From the NCBI GenBank assembly GCA_963971405.1, contig OZ020488.1, positions 26,927,089 through 26,991,088 on the forward strand: DNA of 64,000 nt, read 5' to 3'. A model generated the notes under the pieces. That model saw nothing but the letters and a program-made list of their open reading frames with translations. It searched no databases and had not been told where the DNA came from. How positions within the stretch are numbered: position 1 is the stretch's first letter; each line of letters starts with the position of its first letter. Of the stretch, positions 22,160-34,698 are shown piece by piece. The stretch is from Psococerastis gibbosa (Eukaryota; Arthropoda; Insecta; Psocodea; Psocidae). The translations under genes were made by a program, and so were the position numbers.

Positions 22160-25100
22160 ACAGAATTTTATACGATACGCCATGCCGTGTGTGCCACGAC
22201 CATTCATCAGGTAAGCACTACGGCATCTTTGCTTGTGACGGCTGTGCTGGATTCTTCAAGCGGGCTATTCGTCATAGACGTACATGGGACTGCAAATACA
22301 AGTCGAGTTGTCTCGTTGACAAGGTTCACAGAAACCAGTGCCGTGCCTGTCGGCTTGCAAAATGTCTAGAAGTTGGCATGAACAGGGAAGGTAAGTTATA
22401 TATTTGTGTTACACTACTATACCATACAGGGGCGGGCACAGCGATAATTGGGGGGGGGGGGGTCATTACCAGGGCTACCAGAACATAATAAAATCCTGAA
22501 TAAGATGTTATGTGTATTGTTTTTTCAATTATCAATAAAATTTTGGGGGGTCATGACCCCTATGACCCCCCCTTGTGCCCGCCCCTGATACCATACGGGT
22601 TTTGCGAAGTATATCGATCGGGCATACCCCGGGCAATGCTATGTGAAAACATCTAGTGGCTAATCCTTTCACCACCGAGAAGAGACCAAAGTCTTTCACG
22701 ACCTTTGAGTGTCCACCGACTATGGCGTCACGTTGGCAGAATACTGGGAACAGAAACTAGGAGTCTCTACCTCGGACACGAAAAAGTTAGTTAAGTTACG
22801 AAGTATTTCAGAATGTAATCTAGACCCACATGAGTCTTGTGTGCAGATGATCTTTGGATGCCTATACTCAGTGCCGGATTAACCCCTGGGGGGGGCACAA
22901 GATATGGGGGGGGGGGACGCGGGTGCAAACCAGAGGTGGACGAGGCGGTCCCAGACCACATAAAAGGGGGAGGCACTTGTCAGTGGCGTAACGATAGGTT
23001 TTCGAAGGTGTAGTATAATTTGGCTTATACAGTACAAAGAATCATTATAATTATGGCCAGGGGGGCCCGGGGGTCTTCCCCGGGAGAAAAAAATTTAAAA
23101 ATAGGGCTGAAATAGTGGGGGTTTACTTTCAATTTTTACTTTTAATTTCAAAACTTTTAATTTCTAATATTTTTATATTTTAATATAAATATTTTAATAT
23201 AAAAATATCTCATTCTGGGGGGGGCGGAATTTTAGGCATTTCTGGGGGGGCGGGGGCCTGTGCCCCAAGTGCCCATTGGTTAATCCGGCACTGCCTATAC
23301 TCGTATTATTCCAGCGCTTGGCGGGCCCAATCTCCCTCATACTGGGGCGCAGACCAGTGCCCCAATGGTCACCCCTCTCTACGGCCCTGTCCTGTCCACC
23401 ACTGTTCAACAGTTTTGAGTTGAGTATACTGCGCCTAGGTTACCATATAGGCCACGAGTTTCAAATTCTTCAGGAGTTTCCACAACTTCCTATCTAATGG
23501 TATGCATATTTTGTAGCTGTCCAGCATGAGCGGGGACCTCGGGATTCGACGAAACAGAAAAGGAGGCCCGAGTATCACTGTGACACAACAACAGCCGACC
23601 CTGACTGCTTGGTTCCACAGCTGAGAGATGTGCCCAAGTCACCGGTTTCATACGATATGTCCAGGGTTTCTGGACATTTGTGGCCACCTACAACTGCTGC
23701 GTTTTTAGCATCTCGAGCGCAGGTTAGATTTAACATATTGTAGAAGCCAAGGATTATTTACGGCATTGACTTTCGGCTCACACAGCATTTTTTGTTTATC
23801 ATGAGAATGTTATCTGTCAGCAGAGTAGGTACCGTACTTGCAAACATAATAGGCAATTTGACCATTTTTGAAAATCAATTTTAATGCATCACTAGATTTA
23901 ACTTTATGCCCATTAAAATTATTTTTCCCCATAAATTTAAGTTTGATGGTTAAAAAGGGTGTATGACGTCATTTGTGATGCTGCGGAGCAACCGCCAGTA
24001 GTAGAATTACTAGTATTGCCAATACCAATAAGTTACTGTATTGGTATACGTAGCATCCGGAAAGTGGCGTCATTTTCAGCCGTTTTCATGCCGTGGCCGA
24101 CATGAAAGTGTACTTCCAAACTTCTAAGATTGTATGTATCTTGGAGGCTCAACAGCAACTGCTGCTTTTAGATCGATCACAGCCTATCATCCCGGATTCT
24201 ACTGCTTCATCAAGTAACTCCGTCTTTGTAATTATATTGACTATTTGTTTATTTCTTACAGGTGTCTCTTCCTTTTCTTGTGACATCTTTAGTACAACCA
24301 GTACTTGAGATAGCTGCGCAACTTATCTTAATGAATGTGCAATGGGTTAAAACTGTAACTCCGTTTACCCGTCTTGATCGCCGCGACCAGGTAAGAAAAT
24401 TAACAATTCATTTGAATGACTGTCACATGTAACAATGAATCTTGCGCATAACAGTTTTTGTACAATACTGTGGTACTTTACAGCAGTGTATACAATAATG
24501 TAAAAATATGGTTACCATTTTTTCAGCTTCTTCTGCTTCAAGAGAGCTGGCGGGAACTGTTTGTATTGGGTGCTGCACAATTCAAGTGTCCCGAGTTCAT
24601 GTCGCCGGAGGTGCCACGAATGCTTGCAGCTTACAATGGTCAGTGTATGGATCCCGATGTTTTCGGGACACTGGTTCGTGGGGCTCAAAATGTACAAGAT
24701 GTTATACGAAAATTCCACCTAAACGATGTCGACACTTTCGAGTACGTCTATCTTCGGGCCATGGTTTTATTCAAACCAAGTAAGTCTCAACAGTCATATG
24801 TACAATACTTATATACTGTACAGTGCGCCTATTACAGTATATTAAAATCTAATTAGTTAGCTGCTTTTATAGTGGAACTAAACTACTAGTCCGACCATTA
24901 ATTAAAGATGATGGAACACTTTATTTATTCCAATAATTGAATACGTTATAGGTATATTTATGTGAAATGAAATATGCTTAATTTTTAATATTTATTTATT
25001 TATTTATTTATTTATATTCAGTGTTCCGTTTTTATTAATACCTGGTCACACTGTATTGTAAGGTGTATTTTATATACATTTGTTATAGCAGACGTTGAAT

Positions 25101-25673
25101 ACACTGCTAAGAAATATTTTGACTATCCCCTTTTTAGTGTCCATGGCCACATAATGGGAATGCCAGTGAAGTGCAGTAGTACATTTAGCATGCTTCTTGT
25201 CGGAATGACGTCAACACTTATGGTGTTAACTTAATGGTACTTTTTCTCTTTATCTGGCCGTGAGTCCGAAATGTGTGAAATGATTGAAAATCTCACGGCT
25301 CTGAGCTCTGGCGAGCAGATGTCAGATGGAGAACATTAAGTTGAGCATAATATTATAGAGAGGAAAATTCTTTTCAGGCTTGGGTAATAGTAGTCCTTCG
25401 TCCAGCACTGATAAGCGCTCTCTGGTGGATGTCGAAGAAATCAATAAGCTTCAAAATGAGTCGCAAGTTAGTCTCAACTGCTACGTCAACTCAGTCCGTG
25501 TCCTTCCCACTGATCCGCAACGTTTCTGGAAACTCTTGCAGCTCCAAAAATTGCTTGAATCTGTGTCAACACCTATCATTGAAGATTTATTTTTCCGATG
25601 TTCCATTGGTGACATTCCTATCAATCGAATCATTTGTGATATGTATGAAGGAAAAAAACCGCAGCAAGGGTAA
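22160..25673 (+). CDS. NR2E (tailless-group) nuclear receptor, five exons, first coding exon missing
   Basis: Exons are 22160-22390, 23517-23722, 24262-24390, 24527-24779 and 25378-25673, all GT-AG with matching phases, giving 370 residues to the stop. Exon 1 encodes the DNA-binding domain: [12 protein letters not shown]-box [10 protein letters not shown] and a second finger with C-x5-C before [18 protein letters not shown]. Exon 2 continues with VQHERGPR, the NR2E T/A-box region, and the hinge. Exons 3-5 are the ligand-binding domain, with [12 protein letters not shown], the signature [21 protein letters not shown] and the family C-terminus [14 protein letters not shown]...DMY. NR2E receptors are DNA-binding repressors in nervous-system and embryo patterning. 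Tailless and TLX have C-x7-C in finger 2, so this is more likely HR83- or NR2E6-like than tailless; the subgroup is unresolved. Introns carry two MITEs, and another follows the stop. Confidence 0.93.
22427..22587. mobile_element. hAT-like MITE in the receptor's first visible intron, exact TSD
   Basis: The ends are CAGGGGCGGGCACAGCG and CTTGTGCCCGCCCCTG. ATACCATA is repeated exactly at 22419-22426 and 22588-22595. A 12-G run lies near the left end and C runs near the right end. It starts 36 bp after the exon donor. Confidence 0.93.
22869..23293. mobile_element. hAT-like MITE of the CAGTGCCGGATTAA family, exact TSD, same receptor intron
   Basis: The ends are CAGTGCCGGATTAACCC and GGTTAATCCGGCACTG. 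CCTATACT is repeated exactly at 22861-22868 and 23294-23301. A remnant of another element (GAGGTGGACGAGGCGGTCCC, then CAGTGGCGTAACGATAGG at 22982) is embedded near the left side. Confidence 0.93.
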
Positions 25674-25727
25674 AAAGCGATTTGTGAAACTACGGGATTG
25701 TCAATTTACGAAACTTATCATAACAGC

Positions 25728-25942
25728 CTGTGGAGAATCTTTTGAAGGGGTAACGTGGTCAAAATCCCCCTGAAAGGCGCCAAAATTATGTAAAATTTGG
25801 TAAAAAATAAATATAATCTAAAAAAAATCGGATAAAAAAAGGAAATAAGAAATAGGCTGCCGTAAGCCGGTCTAACTTTGGTAGCATAGGGCGCCAATTT
25901 CGGCCATGACCCCAATCAAATAAAAAGGTGGATCCGCCACTG
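25728..25942. mobile_element. Degraded hAT-like MITE just after the receptor stop codon
   Basis: The right end is GGTGGATCCGCCACTG; the left end CTGTGGAGAATC is its diverged complement. Flanks ATAACAGC (25720-25727) and ATAATAGC (25943-25950) differ at one base. It holds two AATAAA signals (25806 and 25919), the first ones downstream of the receptor stop at 25673. Confidence 0.65.
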
Positions 25943-26154
25943 ATAATAGCGAGGTTTGGTCATTTTAATGAAACTTTTGTAATTTAAATAGATAGCGTAA
26001 TCAACGTTATCCTCCTCCACCCCTTCGCATTAATTACTATAGGTTTTTATATCCAGCCGCGACAATATAGACTAGCATCCCGACAATGATCTCTCTCTAT
26101 TTGGGATGTTGGTGTCAGCAACATGCCCGCCAGCCGTTTTCCATATCGTTGAAG

Positions 26155-26357
26155 CAGGCCCGTACCCAGGATTTAATTTAGGGGGGGGGGGGCAAGAACA
26201 AATTTTTTTAAAAATGATAGGTAGGCCTACATCCGTAGTGATTTTAGTAGTTTTAGCTAAAACTTTTACATTATTTATTATTATTTTCAATTTTTTTTAT
26301 CAAATTTAGGGGGGCCATGGCCCCCTTGGCCGCCCCCCCCCCCTGGGTACGGGCCTG
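26155..26357. mobile_element. hAT-like MITE, CAGGCCCGTACCCAGG ends, exact TSD
   Basis: Perfect 16-bp inverted ends CAGGCCCGTACCCAGG and CCTGGGTACGGGCCTG-like. CGTTGAAG is repeated exactly at 26147-26154 and 26358-26365. G and C runs lie inside. Confidence 0.92.
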
Positions 26358-29065
26358 CGTTGAAGGTTCCGTTTCATGGTTCAGTTCTTTACCAACTGCA
26401 ATATTCCGGCCCATATAGAGTACTGTAAGACTGGTCAAATTTCAACCTTTGTAAATTAGGGTACATATTGTGTATATACAGTATGTTTACAGCTCATAAT
26501 ACAATAGAGTACTGCATATAAGGTGAATGTCAATGGTTAATTAACTATTGTAAAATCATTTTTCTTGATGATCTCATTTGTCATTATTGATGGTCTTCGA
26601 TTAAAAGAGTGTGCCTTGCAAAGTTGTCGATTCAGATTGTATACGATATGAAATAACTAATAAGACTTTAAATTAAGACATTGGGCCTTAATTTTAATAT
26701 GCCGCATCAATACAATATTGTATTGTATATTAGGTGTATATACAGAGTGCCTTGATTACCAATGAATAATGTACTGTTATTGCATTAATGTAAAGCCGTA
26801 CATTATGATATGTACATATTGTACATTAAATATACAGTATTCTAGCATAAATACAAAACACATAGATTTTATGCGCTTTTTAATTCACCTACCTTTCCTT
26901 GTCTTATTTAACTAGCCGATCTAAGGGTCTTTACGAATAAAGTATACGATAAATCATCAAGTAGGAAAGCTATAACAGTTTCCAATTTGTGTTACCCAAC
27001 CAAACACATGCTTGGAATATGTTCGTTAGCTAATCGGAGCCCTGAATAGTAAATTAATGATGTGTAATTGTTGTGAGTGCGCGAAAACGCGGCTGAGTTA
27101 CAAATAAATAAATAAATTCCCAACAAATTGTTCCGATTGTAGGCTATACCTAGGTAGGTAATCAATATTGGTCACCAACAATAATAATGATAAATATATG
27201 CGTGTTTGGGTCCAGTAAATGTTGCTATTGAAGAGCTGCTTTTTAGGATCTTAACATGCCACCTCATTTTTAATTGTCATTTTAAATAAAATTCACTTCA
27301 TTATAATTTGGGAGTAGAAAAGAACACGAACAGAATGATAATATTTATTCACCAAATTCAACTAAACCCAGATAAAACTCCCCAGCAAAGCCGTGCCAGG
27401 AGGGATGGATTTAACCCGTTCTCCTGAAAAGATAGTTTTTCTATTGAAATCGGTAAAACCCTACAATTTTACACATATATTTTAAAATATTTCCCAGGGG
27501 TGACTGTGACTGGGGTTTAAAAATGTGTAAAACTGTAAACACCAATTTCGGGCTTATTTTTTCGCATATTTGCCCTGGACCCACTGTTTGCAGTTATGTA
27601 GATCTTCGTTGGTAAAATCTAAATCTTACTGCTACCAAAATGAGAAAACCCAACTACTCGTATTTTGCGTCTATTTTACCACAAGGAAAATGCACTAGGG
27701 AAACCCTCTTGTCGTCCTATTTGTAGTTATCATAATATGAATCTTCATCGGGAAAATTTAAACTTTATTACTGCTTAAGAAAAATTCAAAAACCCCACAC
27801 TCATTCCCACCTTTTTACCAAAACCAAAAACCTCTCCCGGGGGAGACCCCCGCGCCCCCATATTTGCAGGGTATAATATAACATGTGCACATATTGGATG
27901 TTGAATGAATAGGCTATAATTTTACTACATTTCATGCAACGAGTATTGTACAATCGACTAGCCCCCCCCCCCCCCCCGCCTCTCAGAATTCCTAGGTACG
28001 GCCTATACGGCTTGCAGCAACGGCAGCAATTTGTTATGCTATACTAGAGATGCAATTAATAATAGCCTAAAAAAATATCTCCGCCCCCCCCCCAGTCAAT
28101 GATTAATATATTAGCTTACTACTTACTAGTACAATATATTAATTGCCTTGTGTAGATGCAAATATAATATGACTTACTCCGGGCCTGAAAAAGCGAGAGG
28201 AACAGACAATGGGAGAGCAGAAGGCGGTTCGAGGGTGCAAGCCCTCTGTTGATTTCCGAAGCATTCAGCTGAAAGAGTATTCCATTCTTTGGGTACCAAG
28301 CTGGCCCTTTTCATAGGGGTTTAGCATTATTTAGTCAGTTGCCGCTGTTGTACCCGAGGGACGTGGCCTACACTCATCTTTATCATACGCTTTGTACGGC
28401 TTCTAACCCTCGTGTTGTTTTGGCTTTTTGATGGAGCGGCCATTTTGATTCTTCCCCGTCACATTTTAGGGATTAATTTTTGAGTAAATACACAGAATGG
28501 AATAAAATCCCCGGGCATTTAATTTGACAGTTTGGGGTTAGTCGTATTGAGGTAGGAGACTTCATTACAAGGAGGAATTATAAGAATCAGTGCCGGGTTA
28601 AGGGCGGTCGTAGTGCCCTTCATTAGATTAGACTATATCTAAGATAGATGATACAAACAATATAATTACTAATAGGTATTTGTAAGGAATCTGCACTGCA
28701 GCACGACCCTATATCATGCTGATGCTACTGTACTAGTAAAGTACTGTAAGTTTTACAGTAGTACAGTACTATTATATAAACCGACAGGCAAATGTTCATA
28801 AAAATTATAAACAAAATATAATAATGGTGGCGAGCCCACCCGCTCACACGAGGAAACTTCTGCGGAGTCGTTGAGTGACTGAGCTTTGGATGCCTATCCA
28901 GCCATTCGGATAATATACAATTATTCATTTGTTTATAGTATATGAACTACTATGTGTGAACTGTTTACAATGTTTCCTGTTATACAGCAGTACCTATATA
29001 TCTATGCAATTTCATTCACATAAGTCTCTATTGTGGAAATTTTGAGCAAAATGAATATTTTTCCA
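26358..29065. other. No gene recognised; unbounded copy of the shared MITE interior unit
   Basis: About 27440-27990 carries AAAATGTGTAAAAC and CTCCCGGGGGAGACCCCCG blocks as found inside several MITEs, plus C runs, but clear ends are missing. A lone CAGTGCCGGGTTAAGG end is at about 28589. About 28170-28420 is less A+T-rich, with no frame I recognise. Confidence 0.4.
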
Positions 29066-29199
29066 GTCCAAGTTTACTATACCCGTACAGGTACCGAGAA
29101 AAACAATATGATGTTTTCATAGTAAATAATTTTCTTAGGGTTAAATTTCAGTTGCCTCTAAATTCCCTATCCCAAAGCACTGAATTGAACAATGGGACG

Positions 29200-29386
29200 C
29201 ACTCCCGTAACCCAGATTTTAATTCGAGGAGGACTGCGATCCTATCGTATGCGATTATACGATTTCATTACATATATATGTAGTGAAATGCCGCACATTT
29301 GGAAAGTTCAATTCTATATCTAGTTTAAAACCCAAAAATTTCGGGGGGGGGGGGCGGTTGACGCCCCCTCTCTCGTTGCGAACCTA
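29200..29386. mobile_element. hAT-like MITE nested in family B, exact TSD
   Basis: It starts CACTCCCGTAACCCAGATTTT and ends CGTTGCGAACCTA, weakly inverted. ATGGGACG is repeated exactly at 29192-29199 and 29387-29394, and removing the element restores the family B sequence. The interior matches 49964-50111 (GGAAAG, CAATTCTAT, G run). Confidence 0.8.
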
Positions 29387-29796
29387 ATGGGACGTTTGCA
29401 TAGACTATAATGGGCAGACACATTAATTATAACACAGTAATAATGGCAAGGCATGTAATGCCTAAAGCATGAAAATTATCCATAACTTCTTCAAAAAATA
29501 AATTTTTATGCAAAAAAATTTGAGTTTGGGGAAGCAACCTGTTCGGTTTTTTTTCTCTAATTAACACCTAAAGTATCGATAGAAAGGTTCCAAAGAAAAA
29601 CTATCAGTCTGTCAGTAGTACTTTCAGCCTATCAGTACTTTTTTCCTGAAAACTGAGTAGTTTTTATTTTTTAACCCCCTGAACTAAACTATTAAGGGGC
29701 AAGCGATGTTTTTGAGCTTGTTTGGGTTTGATTGGGTTTGTTAACATTAATAACGACTACAAAATAATATGTGAATTGAAAAAAATACGCTGCAGC

Positions 29797-30058
29797 CAGG
29801 CACGTAGCCAGGGAGGGGGCTTCGGGGGCTGAAGCCCCTCCCGAAATGTAAAAAAAAGGGGGAAAAATGATTTTTTATTTTATTTATATTTGTCCTCGCT
29901 CGATGCAGTATATATACAGTAGATTCAATAGTGCAAGATACTTCCGCAGATTACGGAAGACTTGACCCGCCATTTTACTGGGGGTATTCCATACCACCCC
30001 CCCCCCCAACCCCCTGGCAGTTAGCCCCTCCCGAAATAAAATCCTGGCTACGTGCTTG
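29797..30058. mobile_element. hAT-like MITE nested in family B, exact TSD GCTGCAGC
   Basis: The ends are CAGGCACGTAGCCAGG and CCTGGCTACGTGCTTG. GCTGCAGC is repeated exactly at 29789-29796 and 30059-30066. G and C runs lie near the ends. Confidence 0.9.
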
Positions 30059-30368
30059 GCTGCAGCAGTTGTTGAGAAAAATTGTTCTAGCCTTTTTTTG
30101 TGTTTTTGAAGGTGAAACTCGCCAAAATTAAACTAGCCCAAAATAAAAATAAATGGTCCTGAGCCCGAAACCTTCCCGGAACCTTCATCCTAAATTTCAT
30201 CAAAATCCACAGGGTAGTTCGCCCACAATGCGACGAAAAGACAGACCGATAACCGATAGACAGTTAATAAAAACCATTTGTTTGGGTTCCTGGGATCTCA
30301 AAACGTGTAAACCCATACCGAAATCGAAAATTTCGACCATTACAAAGCCTTATAATTAGGAAAGCAAT

Positions 30369-32915
30369 AAATTGAATTGAAAATTCCATACTAATACAAT
30401 ATGGTACAAACAAATTTTGTCGCTTTCCCTGCCCGTGTATACGTACAATATTAGCCTAACCTCCCCTTTTACACAGAGGGGTGATAAACTGGGAAGAGCT
30501 GCTGATGATAGACTTTAGGGCAGGCCGCATACAGAGGGGACGGGGGTGCACAAGTTCACTTTTTGATATCTGATTTTTGACAGCTCTCTTGTCCGCTGCA
30601 TCACTCTATTATCCTCAGATTCAATGAGGGTTTACCAGGTAAACTGTGTGCGAGCAAAAAGGTCCGATGTCCCAATTTTTGAATAGCTCTCGGCTCCTTT
30701 TCATTTTGAAACCTCCCCGTCTTTACATCATTACATCGGGTTTCAATGCATTCAATGTTATTGCTTCAGGGGCGACGTAGGGGAATTGCCGTAAACTGAT
30801 CCTGGTTGGGTCGAGTCATGTTTCACGATCTACAGAAAAACAGCAAATCACCATCGACTTTAGCATATTTCATGCGAAACTGACTTGGCTGTCCTGGTGT
30901 TCGGTAACAATCGATTCGGATAATTGGAGTTCCACAGTAAAATGAAAATGAAAATTTGGGTATATAGCCTATTCTTGACTCATATATTTTTCAATGAGGC
31001 ACAACATAAAATACACAGCTACATATGCATGCACAATACTGTTATATTACTAGTATTATTATTAAAGACATAGCTAACCATTGCTATGAATTCATAAATA
31101 CAAAAATGTACAGCAGTTAACTACTATACGTCTATACGCCCAATAATGTTAGTATGCAATAGCCCAGGTCCTGGTCTTATTAGGAAAGACGTACAGTACA
31201 TATTGTAGATTGCTTATATTATGACATATGCTCATGTATACTACTGAAACCGTGACGGGGATTCAATTGGTACCCTTTTCTTTGGTATATTCCAATTTTT
31301 TATTGTATGTAAAAAAAATTCATTTATTTTTTATTTTTTGCACATAACAAAATTTAAAGTAGCAGAAACCATGGCCTTGGCCAGAGGGGCGTCCAGGGGG
31401 TCTGGGTCCTCGCTCCTCGGGCCTACGCTTTTTAGCGTACACTAGATAGAATGAAGTTTTAAATATATATTGAGGTTACCTAAACTCCGGTGATGTCAGA
31501 TAGACCCCCCCCCCCAAAAAAAAAAAAAAAATCCGACATCAACCTTGGCAGCAAGAAACGTTTTTCTCATTTTTTATTTTTTTCGTTTTTCTTATTTAGC
31601 TAACTTATTTTTCGTTTTAAATTTTAAATTCCAATAAATTGTTAAAATAATATGATATTTCAATACTTACATAGCCTATTATTATCTAGTTTAAATATAA
31701 ACAAATCAACAAAACGTCAGAAATATTCTTTTTTGGATTGGTGAATTTTATTTTTATGCTTGTAATTTTTAATTTATAAAGCTCTGCCGCCAATAACTAT
31801 TTACAGTATGTGGATAACCTATAGTGATGACTAGTAATTAAAAGCCATGTCACTTGTGTTCCTTATAGTTCAGGAATGTGCATACTACATGTTAACATTC
31901 AAATAAACACAGTTTTTAATATTTAACTGCTGGTCACACATAATTTGAAATTATTTTCTTACTTCGGATAGAGAATAGGGTAACAATGATATAACGTTCA
32001 AATGATAAATCAGGAAGTGACAAATTGATTTGAAGTTCCCACGATGACAAATTAAATTGATAAGGCGACAAAGACTTTGGTGCCTTCTTCACCGGTAGGC
32101 GAGCACTCGAGTGTTTTTGCAACAAACTTGACACAGTTCCCTTCCTTTTGATCCCGTTAGCATGAACGGCACTTGAAATGGCTAAAGCCAGACGGGCTGG
32201 TGTGAGAGTATGCACCCCGTGGTTACTTCGCACCCTGTTACAAGGAGCTACTTCGTCAATCTGCGGGCCTTAAGGGTTGTCCTGTCAACAGCGATCTCAT
32301 AAAAATTCAGTATGCAACGTATTCAATGCGGGTTGTCACACTATTGTAAAATTGTACGATACTGTAGGCTAGGCTATCTTCAAAACTACAATTTTTTCTT
32401 TCAAAAGTGACTACGAAATTATTATAAAATTAACTGGTACCGATACTAACCATTAAAATACATACAATACTAATATGGGCTCGTGTGAGCATTGACACAA
32501 TTTGTGCCCGAAGGATCAGTTTTAAGACGATTTAAACAATTAATTAATTTCAATATGAACATGTGTACGTTTGGTGTATTGCTGCATGGGGTTCTAAGGA
32601 AAATAAGGAAATTGTAGGTGCCCTATGTATGCAGCTATATAGGTGCCCATCATACTAGTGGGCTGTGGGCAGCAACTTATTTTGGTACAAAACCGCCCGG
32701 CTGCCATATCAGAATAATAAATGTGGGAAAGAATAGATATAAAATAAATTCCTGGCGGCATGATCGACGCGGTAAAGGTAGATTTCGTAATTAACACTGT
32801 TTTCCAATTGGAAGGTATCCTTTACTATTACTACTACTACTACTACTACTACTACTACCACTACTACTACTACTGCTGTACTACTAGACTCGTATCCGTA
32901 CTTGGCTAAGTCATG
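30369..32915. other. No gene recognised
   Basis: A non-ATG open stretch on the minus strand (31934-32233) has no domain that I recognise. About 31376-31470 (CCAGAGGGGCGTCCAGGGGG) resembles 57464-57570 in inverted form. A (TAC)n microsatellite sits at about 32825-32886. The rest is A+T-rich. Confidence 0.4.
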
Positions 32916-33128
32916 CTTTCATCCTGTTTCATTGCGTCATTGGTAAGCTTGTTTGTCTCAGCTTGTCCATTATCGCTTGTAGCCGGTGTAGGTTGACATC
33001 GAGAACGTATACCAGTTTGCAAATGGCCAAAAATTCATACGGAAACAATACAAATAATGTCCGAAACCCATGGGTCGTTGGCATTGGACAGTTGCCACTA
33101 TAAGTAGGCCTGGGTCCATAAAAAGTCC
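32916..33128 (+). repeat. Dispersed repeat E, copy 3
   Basis: Same block order as at 16827: CATTATCGCTTGTAGCCGG, AATACAAATAATGTCCGAAA, CCTGGGTCCATAAAAAGTCC. Confidence 0.75.
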
Positions 33129-33284
33129 TTCAATAATTATACTTTATAGCGTGCTGTATCGTAAAGTTTATTAATATGTACTGCATCTGTATAGGCATAT
33201 AATACATGACGCGCTTTCAGCATTGTGAAAAAAAGTAAAGTGTTCTCTGTTGGAAATTGACTTCGATAGCAAGGTGGTAACGTG

Positions 33285-33430
33285 TTTGTGCTTGTGCGTG
33301 TCTCTACACGCCATGCAATCGGAGACGAGCCCAACACGAATGCTAACCTACCGAGGCGACTGAAGAGAACAATCGGATGCATTCATTAAATTGTTAGTAT
33401 GCGATTAACCTTTTATATTTAAAAATATTT
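33285..33430 (-). repeat. Dispersed repeat F, copy 4
   Basis: It reads CGAGGCGACTGAAGAG, ATTCATTAAATTG and TGCGATTAACCTTTTAT, the complement order of copy 1. Confidence 0.6.
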
Positions 33431-34560
33431 AAAAACAAAAAATGACAAAATTGCAGGTACCTAACACACAAATCCTAGTCTAGTTTTTTAACGATTGGAA
33501 TTCCAGTAACAACAACAATTTGCAGTAAGTACCTTTTTGAAGTCGGTTTATCTTTGAAGAAATTTTTTTCAACTGTCCCTCTACGTGACTTCAATTATAC
33601 GTATCTGCTATTGTATTGCCCTGCTATTGGCCTATGGTTTAAGGCCAAAATTTTAGTGAATTTACTCCTCAGTGTTGTAAAATCGTACATTCTATAGAGA
33701 AACAGGTAGAACTGTTTGCGCGGAAATGACCGCTTTTTAAAGGGGCCTTCCAAGATGGCACAACCGTACAAATACCATCTTTTAGGAACCTTTTCGGCCC
33801 ATCCCATATCACCTTTATAATTAACCAGTCAACCTGCAAACTTAATTCTATGAGATTGGAATTGGATTGGCTCAGCTCGAATCACGGCCAAAACAGATAT
33901 TGAGCCGATGAGCGGTCATAGTGCCAGAGTTTTGGGGTTTTCTATTTTCATACAATTATTTTTACGTGAGCATGAGCGTCGTCAGCTATGGGGATGAGAC
34001 AACTCTCTTCTAAATGTGCCAATATCCACAATAAATACATATACAGTAGGGATGTACATAGTATTTAAAATAAATCCAATTTTCTGTTTGTTCCCTAGGA
34101 TTTCCAAAACCATTTATCAGATGATACAACTTTGGTAGGTTGTTCTGGGGACGCTCCCGAAGGTTCATTGACCAAAAACGTACAAATATATAAATTAAAT
34201 TTAAAGTATGGTAAGTGTAGAAATTGAAAGCATAGTAAACAATTCAAAATGTAATCAAACAAACAAAATTTGGAAATGGGAAGTAAGCGATACGAAATTT
34301 GTTATATCTATTTATAAAAATATAGGTAGCCACATTTGAAAGGGGTTTCCAAGTTTTTCGGAACAAATATCCTTCAGAACGCAGAACCCGATTTATATTT
34401 CTTCTGTTTGGTTTTGGACTACAAGTTGCCTTGCTTTTGAAATTCATGTAAAAGTTTAAAAGCTAACCCCAATATTATGGAGCAGTTCCCATCAGCACCT
34501 GGAGGCAAGATGTTACATTACTGAAGAGGTTGTATTACAATAACTGCAGAGCCAGCTGTA

Positions 34561-34698
34561 ATGGGCTGGAAAGGCTACATTTTCGAGTGCAATTGCTGCG
34601 GTAAACAGTGCACAATGCAGCTTCACACAATGCGCCACTTGACCAACAGCGGAGCGCGACATTATATTGCTGTATGGGAACTGCTAGTGGCTCAATGA
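34561..34698 (+). CDS. Very short frame with a C2H2-like cysteine/histidine pattern; doubtful
   Basis: The 45-residue frame contains CNCCGKQCTMQLHTMRH, which fits C-x2-C-x12-H, but the next His comes 8 residues later instead of the usual 4-6. AATAAA follows at about 34759, and an AACTGCAG acceptor-like site precedes the ATG. It could be a degenerate zinc-finger terminal exon or chance. No neighbouring exon was found, and flanking sequence is otherwise non-coding. Confidence 0.2.
   Translation: MGWKGYIFECNCCGKQCTMQLHTMRHLTNSGARHYIAVWELLVAQ

Larger units (their letters stand above)
29066..30368 (+). mobile_element. Diverged family B element with two nested hAT-like MITEs
   Basis: Family blocks (GGTAAATAATTTTC-like, CCCAAAGCACTGAATTG, GGGGCAAGCGA, GGGTTCCTGGGATCTC, TTAGGAAAGCAATA) keep their order around the insertions at 29200-29386 and 29797-30058. 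Divergence from 13551-14432 suggests an older insertion. Confidence 0.7.

Noticed and set aside
24093-24261. Extra hinge exon of the nuclear receptor (frame with [17 protein letters not shown])
   Set aside because: Its possible donor (AAGTAACT) would join out of phase with the exon at 24262, while the exon ending at 23722 joins in phase without it.
31934-32233. Minus-strand open stretch of 99 codons
   Set aside because: It lacks an ATG start, domain, signal peptide or clear splice sites; nothing recognisable.
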